A stretch of 64,000 nucleotides of DNA, taken from contig PJRA01000549.1 of the NCBI GenBank assembly GCA_016987375.1, positions 1,396,973-1,460,972 of the forward strand. The letters are read 5' to 3'. Position numbers and translations under genes: made by a program. This document shows, in pieces, positions 1-15,621 of the stretch (the first letter of the stretch is position 1; each line of letters begins with the position of its first letter). The stretch comes from Brachionus koreanus. Its lineage: Eukaryota; Rotifera; Eurotatoria; Ploima; Brachionidae. The notes under the pieces are model-generated. The model was not told the origin of the DNA, searched no databases, and saw nothing but the letters and a program-made list of their open reading frames with translations.

Positions 1-1
1 T

Positions 2-824
2 GGCAAAAGATTTGTTGATTGGAAATATGCTTATAATTTAGTGGGTACAGAGTTTCCCTTAAGGACAAACTCCGAAATGGTAAAAATAATCAAGATTTAC
101 AATGGTTCTAATGAGATAGAACTAGTTAAAATTGATTCTTTTCTTGAAAGAATTGAATATGAATGGATTGAGGATAACAGATCGAATATTATAATTAAAA
201 CTAGTAAAAAAAAAAATCGACCCCCACATGGATACAAGGTTTTTAAAGGTTATTCAAGTTACTTAATTAGTAAAGATTTTGCAAAATATGCTATTTTTGA
301 CACTAAGGCGCAAGATTTTCTCAAATGGACCCAAAATACATATAGTCCTGATGAAATTTTTTGGTCAACTTTACATTTTAATACAAAATTTTATTCATCA
401 CATAGTCTTAAATGTAATAACTTAAAAAAGTTACTTTATTTTTTATCCAAAGTTTAATTTAGATGATCCAATGATAGAGAAATATGATTCATTGATTAAA
501 TACACAGGTTGGTATGGAGAGAAAAATGACTGCAATGGATACTATAGACATGGAATATGTGTTTTTTCTATTGAGGATTTGCCAGAACTTGTAAACAGGC
601 CACATTTTGTTGCAAATAAATTTCAACTTCAAAAGGATCCTGTTGCTTACCAATGCATGGAAGAATGGTATCAAGAAAGAAAAATGAAAAATTCAACATT
701 GAATATGTTTTTTTATTGCAAATTTATTCAATCCAGATCATCGAATGTTAATTGTGCGAAAATAAACAGTGATATTAATTTTAAAAATATCAAGTTGTAT
801 TCTTCAATTATAAGCATAATTTAA
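2..824 (+). CDS. Core-2/I-branching beta-1,6-N-acetylglucosaminyltransferase (GCNT family), 5'-truncated
   Basis: Golgi type II enzyme family that adds beta-1,6-GlcNAc branches to O-glycans or poly-LacNAc. Only the C-terminal ~257 residues are present; the 5' part lies before the window. The frame is open from base 2. Visible family landmarks are WKYAYNLVGTEFPLRTN near the start, the FKG patch (GYKVFKGYSSYLIS), the KAQDFLKW..TYSPDEIFWSTL block around the catalytic acidic residue, and the terminal Cys-containing GICVFSIEDLPEL...HFVANKF block. The two blocks are joined by a 49 bp intron (414-462, GTAATA...TTTAG) giving ...SLKYDPMIEKY. The stop at 822-824 is tentative, because the last ~45 residues are not conserved. 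Family membership is secure; which GCNT paralogue is not. Confidence 0.85.
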
Positions 825-3093
825 AATTGAAATATTAAAATTATTTAAAATTTAAATTTTTGATTATTTTTTAATAAAAAACTTCGCTCTCCTCCAAATA
901 ATCAATTGTTGTTTTATTAAAGTCAAATAGAATTTAATTACATCGAGCGGTTTATATGAAATATAATTTTTATTCAATGAGATGGAATTATTGAAAATTT
1001 AAATTTAAGTAAAAAATAAAATATTATTTTTTATAGATTTGATGCAACACCAAAGATTAAGAATTAAAAAAATTTAAAAAATTCATTTTATTTTTTTTGA
1101 TTAAAAAAAATAGATTAAATAAAAACACCAAAAAAAATTCAAAAATCAACAAATGATTCTTTAAAGAAAAAATGAATAATAAATTATTTTTGTTTTTTGA
1201 ACCTTTTAGTCAACCTTTCCTCTAACTACGACAGCTTCTTATTCTCCGGAAGTTAAAAAAAAACTTGTATTGTTGTTTTTTTCATCACAACGCAGAACGC
1301 ATGATGGACATTTAGATGATAACGCGGAAGCTGAATACATGGGAGTAATAAAATTAAATTACTCGAAGCTACAAATTCATCATCACAAATATCAGCCAGT
1401 AATGGATCATCATCATCCGGTAATGGAGGAGGTAAGTTCATGAAATGTTAATGAAAATGTTTAATTTATCTTAATAACTTTTTTAATAATTAAAAATGCT
1501 TATTAAAGTATTAAAAAATTAATTTTTTAAATTTTTTTATTTCTTAATCTTTGGTGCTGCATCAAATCTATAATTCAAAAAAATTATTTTTTATTTTTTA
1601 CTTTCAGTGTTTGATGCCCACCTAAACGCGTGATTAAGGTATTAAAGCATGCGCTCAAACTTAACAACATTATTAAATGGGTGAGATGTACTATGGTGCA
1701 TGGTCCAAAGGTAAGCTTTAACTTTTGGTGCAATATAATCGAACGAGGGAATATGGTTTTTAAATAATCAAAATTTTTTTCATTATATTAATCGTTTCAT
1801 AATGTTTCAATTAACAATTGTTTTTTGAAATAATGCCTAAACTTAAAATATTTATTCGATAAGATATTTGAATAATGTTAACTAGTAAAACTTTGTGCAT
1901 TTTAAATATATGTTGGTCGTTTGATCTAAGCTGTGGCTAATCTATTTTTGAGGAAATCATATCTTGGTTCAACCTTTCAACATAATTTAATTTTTTGTGT
2001 TGTACTCTAATAATAATCATTTTATGATTTCTAGGTCCACTTTACATAAGGTTTTTGCAAATGGTTTTCTTTCACCCGTTTGTGTAATATTTATGAGTAA
2101 TTTTAATCAAATTAAAATTTTTCTAAAACATTTTTATTAAAACGAACACAAATATATACAAAATTATATTTTTTTTATCATTTCCTAATAAATCCTAACA
2201 AAAGATCTAAAAAGTGACCTAAATTTAATCAATAAATTAAAAGAATTTTGGAAAAGTAAATAGAAAACTTAATTTGCAAGGAATTACAAAAGATACTTCT
2301 AAATTAAATCTAATATTTAAAAAAAAGGAAGAAAATAAAAAAAAATAGTCATTTTAATTATAATGTTTTTTTGTTTAAATTACTTAACACTTGAGTTTAA
2401 AATCCTCATATATATTGGACAAATTTTTATATTGAAATAAATTTTTTAGATTTTTTTATATTTTTCTTTAAAAAAGTTTTCATGTTGTTAAATTACTTTA
2501 ATTTTTTTGAAAATATTTTGGATAAAAAAAAAAATTTAAATTTTTATAACTTGATGGATCGAAGCATTTAGCAAAATTAGAATTTTTTGAATCAACTAAA
2601 ATAGCAAACAGCATCCAAAAATTTTTTCTAAAAAGTATAAATCATATTTTGATATTTAAAATTTGTTTTTCATTTAAAAAAAAGAAATATCGATGATAAT
2701 ATATATTAAAATAAATTTCAAAGTTAATTTTAGTCTTTCAAAGACTATGTTTCTAAAATTTTATAAGTGAATTCAATTATATTAGATTTGCAAAAAAAAA
2801 GCTTGCACGTTTTAGACTAGGCTCTTATATATACACGTATAGTTTGAAATCTATAAGCCATGTACTAATTTTGAACAGAATTGAAATAAAAAGCAAATCA
2901 TACTTTTATTTAAATCTAGTGTCAAGGTTCTAAGTAATATAGAAAAAAAAGCATGGTTAAGAATTTATACTTTGTTAGAAATAATTTCTCTCTCTTTTCT
3001 AATGTTAGTACGCTTTCATAGTGTCCTTCCGCCTACTCATTTTCAACAGACCGAATAAATTTTCTAATTTATCTAGGCAAAAGACTCTAAAAA
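825..3093. other. AT-rich gap with an inverted-repeat element
   Basis: No convincing intact gene. The gap contains the inverted-repeat element at 1008-1602 (listed separately) and, just after it, an open stretch with an acceptor-like TTTCAG near 1607 and a donor-like AAAG/GTAAGC near 1710. Neither could be matched to a family. The remainder is low-complexity A+T sequence. The last ~100 bases are the RPS19 upstream region, with pyrimidine-rich tracts around 2988-3035. Confidence 0.6.
1008..1602. mobile_element. Foldback/MITE-like element with ~90 bp terminal inverted repeats
   Basis: The left arm 1008-1095 and right arm 1512-1602 are near-perfect reverse complements. The core GATTTGATGCAACACCAAAG on the left corresponds to the same sequence with one change on the right. 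The ~415 bp interior is less AT-rich and holds a short open reading frame encoding a Ser/Gly/Asn-rich stretch that ends at a perfect donor (GGAG/GTAAGT at about 1434). It could be a non-autonomous DNA transposon with a captured exon, or two element copies flanking an old exon. No transposase is visible. Confidence 0.6.
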
Positions 3094-3688
3094 ATGTCAT
3101 TGGAAACCGGCAATCGTATTTCTGCTAAAGATGTTGATCAACAACAACTCGTTAAAGCCGTAGCTGCTTTCTTGAAAAAGTAGATTTTAAAAATATAATG
3201 TTAATGTTGTTCTAGTAGCATATTTTTTTAAGAACTGGTAAACTAAAAGTCCCAGTCTGGAACGATCTCGTTAAAGGAGGTGCTTTTAATGAACTTGCTC
3301 CAACTGACCCAGATTGGTTTTATACCAGATGTGCATCCATTGCTAGACATTTGTACATCAGACAAGCTGGCGTTGGTGCCTTCACAAAAGTTTTCGGAGG
3401 TAAGAAAAGCATGAAATTTTCTTTCATTTAATTTAATAGATTGAAATTTAAGGTCACAAAAGAAACGGAGTCGCACCAGGTCACTTTTGCCGTTCTTCAT
3501 CAAATATCATCCGTAAAGCTTTACAAGCTTTGGAAAATGTAAAATTAGTTGAAAAAAATGAACGGTATTTTTTAAAATTTTTTAAATTTCTTAAAATAAT
3601 TCATTTCTATTTAAGTGGAGGACGAGTCTTGAGCAGACAAGGCAGACGTGACTTAGATCGTATCGCTGCCCAAATGATCCGTAAATAA
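3094..3688 (+). CDS. RPS19: 40S ribosomal protein S19
   Basis: Small-subunit ribosomal protein needed for 18S rRNA 3'-end maturation and 40S assembly. Four exons: 3094-3179, 3233-3399, 3453-3564 and 3616-3688, with three ~50 bp GT-AG introns. The product runs [18 protein letters not shown], then [45 protein letters not shown] and [14 protein letters not shown]. It aligns end to end with animal S19 (about 145 residues), including the conserved DWFYTRxAS and RHLY helix region. The start is the first ATG, 17 bases after an acceptor-like ATCTAG. AATAAAA-type polyadenylation signals lie just after the stop (around 3732). Complete, with no defect seen. Confidence 0.97.
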
Positions 3689-5821
3689 TCATGAAGCGAA
3701 AAATAAGTTTTTAGCAAATATTTTTTGATAAAAATAAAAAGTATTTGTCAAAAAATTATTCTTTTATTATTAAATCTAGACTTTGAAATAATTTTATAAT
3801 ATATGCTTATTGACATGTTTGTGAAAGATACATTAAAATTAATTTAATTATTAAAATATTTCTATAATTTAAAAATTTTAAAAATAATGTTTTATCTATG
3901 AAAAGCTTATTTTATAAAAAAAATTAGTACGATTTACTTTTGCCTTGAAACCATTGTTTTTTTCTTTACAAGATGTTAGAGCAAAATTTTGTCGGATTTT
4001 GCTTAATTTTTGTATTACATCGTTTAACAAAAATACTAAAGACTATAAAATGCAAATATTGATTTTTTTTACACTCAAAATACGGAAGGATTTTTTGACT
4101 CTTGATGTTTCATTGTTTCTTTGTCTTAAGTTAAATAAATATAGTAATTTTTAAAAATCTTTTTAAATCAGAAATCAATAATCATAAAAAATTTAAATTA
4201 AATAATTTTTGTGACAAAATTTGCTTGTTTTCATGGATTAAAAATTAAAAGAGAAAAACTAACACAAAGGAAAAACTCGCCAAACATGATGACTTTTTCA
4301 TTAGAGTGCAATCTTACCTATTGTCAAGCCATAAAAGGCAATGTAAAGTTTTATTCTAAGTAAGAAAACTAATAGGTATTTTCCTTTGTCCATTTTTTAT
4401 AATTGCCACAATATATTCAAAACAACACAAGCTTTAAGATCAGAATTTTCTGCTAAAGATTGCCTAAATGCTTCTTTACAGTCTCTGATCTTTTCAACTT
4501 GATAATCTTTAAATAATTCATCGTTAGTTTTATTTTGATCATGTGATATAGTGATAAAATATCTGGACCAAAAAATCCATTTACAGATTAATGAGAAATA
4601 ATATAAAAATATACGCTAAGAAGAGAATTTAATACTAGAAGCGCCAAAAATTTTTAAATACTCGTATCTTTCGAATAGATTTTTCTAATGAATATATCGT
4701 TTTTGATTTATGTAGATTTTAAAATTTTCTTAAAAAATTATATAACTTTATAAAATTATTATAGTTTCTTTATAATATATTTTTGAATTACAAAAACGTT
4801 AAAAAATAGTTGTTGCTTCTAGTGTTAAATATAAATTTAGAGTCGTTATAGACAATTTCAAGACAATTAGTTTTTTTAAGCTTTTTGTACTTTTTTTACC
4901 TAATTACTAAACAATTACATTTATAATAAGTTATTATTTTTTTAATCTGGGATTTTTTTGTTGCATAAAATTCCTATTTCAAAATTGGCATTAAAAATGC
5001 CGATAGTTCCTTAATTTATTTTTGGCGATTAATATTACTCATTTTTATTTAAGTTAATTTCTTTTAAAATAATTTTTAAAATAAACAAATACCGATAGCT
5101 TATTTTCTATGCATACAAATACTCAAAATAAAATAAAATAAAATCGATTAAAATATGCTCTTTTCTGGAAATAAATAAGAAATGATAAAGGTTTTACTTA
5201 CACAGGAATCCATAAATCTTTATTCATTCATCAAACACTCAATATATAAGTAGTATAGTATAGTATAGTGGTTTACTGCAACGTCTAAAATCTGATAACA
5301 GATTATTTGCAAAGAGTATTAAAAAAGTATTTGCTTTTTATTTTAGTATTAGTCATAATTTTAAAATTGATTATTTAATTTTTAATTTTAGACTTTTAAA
5401 TTTTTTTATAGAAATTGCTATTTTAAAGCAGATGAGAAATAAAAAACGTTAAAGATTTTTTTCCTTAATTGAATAAAATTTAGAATGCTTTTTATACAGT
5501 ATTGCTATGCCATTATGTATTTACCTAAATTATATTTATTTACGAAATTTATTTACTTACGTAAATAAACGATGATTTATTTTTATTTTACTATTCATAT
5601 AAATTACAAATTAAACTTTATTTTAACAATTAAATTTTATTTAATTTTCTTTTCAGAATATTAATGATAGAATCGAATTTTTATAAATTTTTTATAATTT
5701 TAAGTAAAAAAAAAACAAGAAAAATTAGATTAAAAAATTTTGATTTTTTGTTTGCCATTGTCGGGGTATATTTTGACAAAATAAAATTATTTTTAAAAAA
5801 TATTTATAAAAATAAATTGTT
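3689..5821. other. Intergenic AT-rich region with one TTAA-flanked short element
   Basis: No gene recognised. A plus-strand open frame at 3945-4154 has no family features and simple composition. The region contains the TTAA-flanked element at 4629-4828 (listed separately) and a short imperfect AGTAT microsatellite at about 5249-5270. Confidence 0.6.
4629..4828. mobile_element. TTAA-flanked MITE, piggyBac-like ends (copy 1)
   Basis: A 200 bp unit bounded by TTAA on both sides. The left end reads TTAATACTAGAAGCGCCAA and the right end TTGTTGCTTCTAGTGTTAA, so the termini are inverted repeats (consensus CACTAGAAGCACC). The interior motif CTCGTATCTTTCGAATAGAT followed by TTGATTTATGTAGATTTTAA recurs in the copy at 59958. 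TTAA target sites and C(A/C)CTAGAA-type ends are typical of piggyBac-related non-autonomous elements. No coding capacity. Confidence 0.75.
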
Positions 5822-7515
5822 TTAAGTGTGAATATCACTTTTGGTTCTTTCTAATAACAAATCCCAAGCTTTTTTCACTTGCCTAATAGTAAATTCCCTT
5901 TCCCACAAAGAACAAAAAACAACATTTGCATACTCAATTTTTTCCTTATTAGGCATTTGTGAACTTATAGTCTGTTTCACTTTTTCCAAGCTTGATCCAT
6001 CTCTTTGCATAGCTCGTGAAATGGCTTCTTCCTCTGGTACAAAAACAACCCAAATTTCATTTACATTTTTGTGCCATTTTGCTTCAAGCATTACAGCAGC
6101 TTCGACTACAATTATTTTATTGCCTTCATCAAACAGTCTTTTTATCTCAATATCCCTTAAACGCCTAATTTCAGGCCAGACTATATCGGTCAATTTTTTT
6201 AGCTCTACTTGTGAATTGAACACTTTTTTTCCCAATGATTTTCGATTTATTTCTCCATATTCGTCTATAATGTCATTACCAAAAATCTCAACAATCCTTT
6301 GATATGCATCAGTTCCTCTCTCATAAGCTCTATGACCAAGTTTATCTGAATCAACAACAGCAGCCCCTAATTTTTCTAAGTCTTTGATTATATTAGACTT
6401 TCCACTTGCTAGACCACCAGTCAAACCAATAACATAAGGCTTTCCTTCTTCATAAGGTATCTAAATTTAAATTATAATTAAAAAAAAAAGAAAGAAAAAA
6501 AACTCAATACATATGGTTGCTTTAAAAGAGTTCCCAAAAGTCTGCGTCGATGATTAGATGATGAAATTTTTATTTCATCACCAATATTGTCAACAAAAAT
6601 GCTAGCCTCATCATTAATCAAATTAACAACATGAATTTCCAATTCATTCAAGTTATTTTGTAGTCGTTTCTCATTTACTTTAATGCCACCTGAACTAGTC
6701 TCTTGACTTACAATTAAACATTCGTATTCTGGCTCAGTAATAGACGGTCCATATGGGTTAGTTATTCTTTCTGTTATAACATTTAAATCTGGATTAACAA
6801 TAGCCAAGAATTTCTTTAAGTTTTCACAACGTTTATCAAAGTTTTCAATTAAATCTGATAGCTTTTTCCGACTTAATAGTTCACCATCTGAAACACCAAT
6901 CAATAATTTATTCTTTGTTAGTAAAACTGATTCAGAAAGCAAAATTTTGTGACCTGAATGAAGTCGGTCATAAGTTCCACCAATTACTGAATTCATATAA
7001 ATTCTATTTTTTTTTATTAAATCAAAGTCTAAACTTTCATTTTGAGAATTTTGAAAATTTTCAAAATTTTTATCAGCATTAAGTTGAATAAAAGTTAATT
7101 TTTTTGGTTCCATGTTTGGCAGATAATGATTCAAAAAACGATCCAATTCATTTTCTAAATTTTCCAAGATAAAATCTGTCAGGATTTGATCATAACTAAA
7201 CCCTGACTCAACACGAATCGGTTTAGTCACTTGATGAACATTGTGCAGCAGACAAGTGACACTTATTTCGGGATTTAATTTGAACGAGTATTGATACAAT
7301 TGTCTCACTATTTGTTTAAGTCTGTATCGATCTTGTATTAGATTTTGCTTAATTTCTGGATTTATGAGGCGAGATTTGAGACTAGGATTAATGTAGACAA
7401 AAAGCTCATTCTTTGCATATTTGAGTGACTCTTCGATAAGGGGCTTTAGATTCAATTTGAGGTCGTTCAATTGCTGCGATAAGAGTAGCAGAGTCTTTTT
7501 TTTATTTGAAACCAT
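5822..7515 (-). CDS. COASY: Bifunctional CoA synthase (phosphopantetheine adenylyltransferase / dephospho-CoA kinase)
   Basis: Catalyses the last two steps of coenzyme A synthesis: 4'-phosphopantetheine to dephospho-CoA, then to CoA. Two exons, 6511-7515 and 5822-6460, separated by a 50 bp phase-0 intron (6461-6510), give 547 residues (human protein ~564). After an N-terminal region of ~175 residues, the nucleotidyltransferase domain begins with GGTYDRLHSGHK (about residues 179-190), carrying the T/HxGH motif. The kinase domain starts after the intron, with the P-loop GLTGGLASGKS at about residues 347-357. The order PPAT then DPCK is the animal arrangement. The plus-strand frame at 5841-6302 is its shadow. 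Complete. Confidence 0.96.
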
Positions 7516-7805
7516 TTCAAAAATAAATAGTAAAAAAATTTTGAAAATAAAAAAGAAAATTATAATGTTCGACTTTGGAAAGTAAAAAATATTTATGATA
7601 AAAAAATCCTAGTTATTTATTCATCTTAACATAAACTGAGGTAAAATTTAAGCTGGTGAAGTGAAAACTTTAAATTTTTTGAAAAAATTTATTTATAATT
7701 AGATTAAATGTATTCTTAGGCAACAAATATTTCATAAAAAAAATTTTCTTTTCACAAAAAATATTGCTTATAACACGCAAAAAGTCTAGCGAATTTATCC
7801 CATAG

Positions 7806-8063
7806 CTAATTTTGACAAGTGATATTTTCTTGTCAACTTTAACTGGGTCAGGTATCGGTCTAATACTTGGTACATTTACTGCAATCAAACGTTTGAGAGG
7901 ATTTGGTCTTTACTATGGTGGCGTATGTGGCAGAATCAGAATCTGAATTCAAAGCACATTTATTTATTCGGAGGCTAGTCCAAGTCTCAAGATAATTTTT
8001 ATCTTAATTGGAATAATTTTTGGAGCTTTAGTGGCTAAATTTTTTGAAGAACGTACTCAATAG
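7806..8063 (+). CDS. Candidate small two-pass membrane protein, partial model (MIC10-like first segment)
   Basis: An open plus-strand stretch encodes STLTGSGIGLILGTFTAIKR followed by LRGFGLYYGG. A GTATGT donor at 7923 and an AG at 7972-7973 would remove an in-frame TGA and join it to a second hydrophobic segment, KIIFILIGIIFGALVAKFF, ending EERTQ before a TAG at 8061-8063. The first half (GxGxGL..., then KR) resembles the cristae-junction protein MIC10. In that reading the next residues sit in another frame, so a frameshifted pseudogene is an alternative. The N-terminal exon was not found; AG at 7804-7805 is a plausible acceptor. The minus-strand open frame at 7670-7888 looks like a shadow. 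Confidence 0.35.
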
Positions 8064-8108
8064 ATTTATTAGATAAAGTCTTTTTGAATAAACAAAAGAA
8101 ATTATTAA

Positions 8109-8333
8109 TTAATTAATCAAATAGACAATAATATAAGCAGCAAAAAGCAAGGTCAAAAAAATAGCCAAAGCAATTAAATATGAATTAAAATTTTGTACAG
8201 TTGTCTTTTGGGCATTTTTTTTCTTGATGTCTTTTTGACGAACGCGCGTTACTTTGCTCTCTTGTTTGCCTATTTGTTTTCGATAGTGCTCAATCGGCAT
8301 AGTTGGCGTGCTGGGTGTTGATCGTTTGGCCAT
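8109..8333 (-). CDS. TRIQK: TRIQK-like triple QxxK/R motif small membrane protein
   Basis: A 74-residue protein: MAKRSTPSTPTMPIEHYRK, then QIGKQESK and a basic stretch (RQKDIKKKNAQK), then one hydrophobic segment (about residues 50-72) ending at the C terminus. The HYRKQIGKQ(E/D)xK block with repeated QxxK/R spacing is diagnostic of vertebrate TRIQK (~86 residues), an ER-associated tail-anchored protein. Single exon. The start ATG lies 25 bases after an acceptor-like TTTTTTTAG. The biochemical role of the family is poorly known. Confidence 0.85.
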   Translation of the reverse strand: MAKRSTPSTPTMPIEHYRKQIGKQESKVTRVRQKDIKKKNAQKTTVQNFNSYLIALAIFLTLLFAAYIIVYLIN

Positions 8334-8560
8334 TTGTATATTTTGTTTTTTCTATTCTCTAAAAAAACTCAAGAGTGCTTGAATTTAAGAATTTTAAAAT
8401 ATGCATCAAGTTTTTTAATTCTTGTAGTTCTAAGCCAAGCACAGGCGTCATATTGATCGACACTAAAAAAGAATTTTTTATCATAAACTTAAAAAATTTT
8501 AATTAAAAAAAATGAGAACAACGTTTATTAAAAATTTCAAAGAAAAAATTCACCGTCATT

Positions 8561-14318
<5,758 letters not shown>

Positions 14319-15621
14319 ATGTCCAATATTGGCGTTGCATCCCTAGCATGGCTGGACACACTGGAAAAAGATTTTGATAACTCTTTTGTAGACCTAGAAC
14401 TTTTGCTTAACGAACTAGCCAATGATTTCGAAAACGGTGATCTAATCGAAGACAACCTGATTGATTTTGTTGATAAAACTAGAGAAAAAGTCAAGAGCAT
14501 GTGTTATGCTTGGGCTCAATTAGTACACAAATCCCAGACAGTATTTCAATTTAACTGTAAATTAGAAGTAACCATTTAATTGAATTTAAAAATAATCAAT
14601 CCAATTTATTTTATGTAAGGCTCAACTTGTTAATCAAAAATCAGAAATATCTGAGGCTGTTGCCTTTAAAAAGGCATCTGAAAAGGAACTTGAGAAATTA
14701 ATGATAGAACTGCATTCATCTCAACTTCAAATACAAAAACTTAAGAATCAATTAGCAAATTCTAACCAAAAAGCTTTTCAGGATGCTGAATCTCTTGATA
14801 ATACAGACACGATACAAAAAAAACTAGAGGAAGAGTTGGAAAAACGGTTCAGCATGGATACTAATTTAAACATGAAAATATCATCTCTTGAATCCGAACT
14901 AAATCAGTTTAAAAAAGAAAATGACTATTTGAAACTGCAATTAGTTGACTCAAACAGCGAAATTTATGGTGCTAGACTAGCGGCCAAATATCTAGATAAA
15001 GAATTGGCCGGTAGAATTCAACAAATTCAATTATTTGGCAAAAATTTAAAGCCAGAAGAACATGAACGATTGTGGAATCAACTTGAAGCTGAAATTCATT
15101 TACAGCGACACAAAACAGTTATAAGAGCATGCAGAAGTAGGAGACTTAAAGAGCAGACCAATACTGAACAACAGAATCTACAACCAACTACTTCTGATCA
15201 AAAAAAACTTGTCAATCAAACCAGAGAAGTATTTCTTAAACGAGAAAATCCTAGAGAAGGTCTTGGAATTTCTATAACTGGCGGGAATGAACACGGTGTC
15301 CCAATTCTTATCTCGGAAATACACAACAATGGGCCGGCTTTTAGATCCGGTGAGCTTTATGTTGGCGATGCCATATTATGTGCAAATGAAATCGATTTAA
15401 AAGAATCAATGCATTCTGAAGCAGTTGAGATTTTGTCTAATCTAACTGGGGATATTAAATTAAAAGTGATTTATGTTGCTCCCGATGATGATAGTGAAAC
15501 AGAAACAAGTTCAGTTAATGACTTGAAATATTCTTTTTTTGAAAATGAAGAAAAATTGTCTCTTTTAAACAAATCAACTGACAAAGGCATAGACGATAAA
15601 AATTCAACTGAAGAAATTTAG
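14319..15621 (+). CDS. GOPC: Golgi-associated PDZ and coiled-coil motif protein (GOPC/PIST/CAL)
   Basis: Trans-Golgi scaffold that controls plasma-membrane delivery or lysosomal routing of receptors and channels via its PDZ domain. Two exons, 14319-14567 and 14620-15621 (52 bp intron, phase 0), give 416 residues (human ~454-462). Domain order: N-terminal helix [20 protein letters not shown]; coiled coil about residues 80-220, containing the hallmark [20 protein letters not shown] and the following [20 protein letters not shown] block; PDZ about residues 285-370 with carboxylate-binding loop [10 protein letters not shown] and [11 protein letters not shown]. The tail is acidic. The long poly-Ala/Gly N terminus of vertebrates is missing. 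Complete. Confidence 0.97.

Noticed and set aside
3243..3503. 86-codon minus-strand open frame
   Set aside because: Antisense to RPS19 exons and crosses introns; composition follows the real gene.
5841..6302. 153-codon plus-strand open frame
   Set aside because: It lies opposite the dephospho-CoA kinase exon of COASY, whose P-loop and family alignment are clear; this is its shadow.
7923..7973. In-frame TGA as selenocysteine
   Set aside because: A good GTATGT donor and downstream AG allow removal as an intron, and no SECIS-like hairpin or selenoprotein family was recognised.
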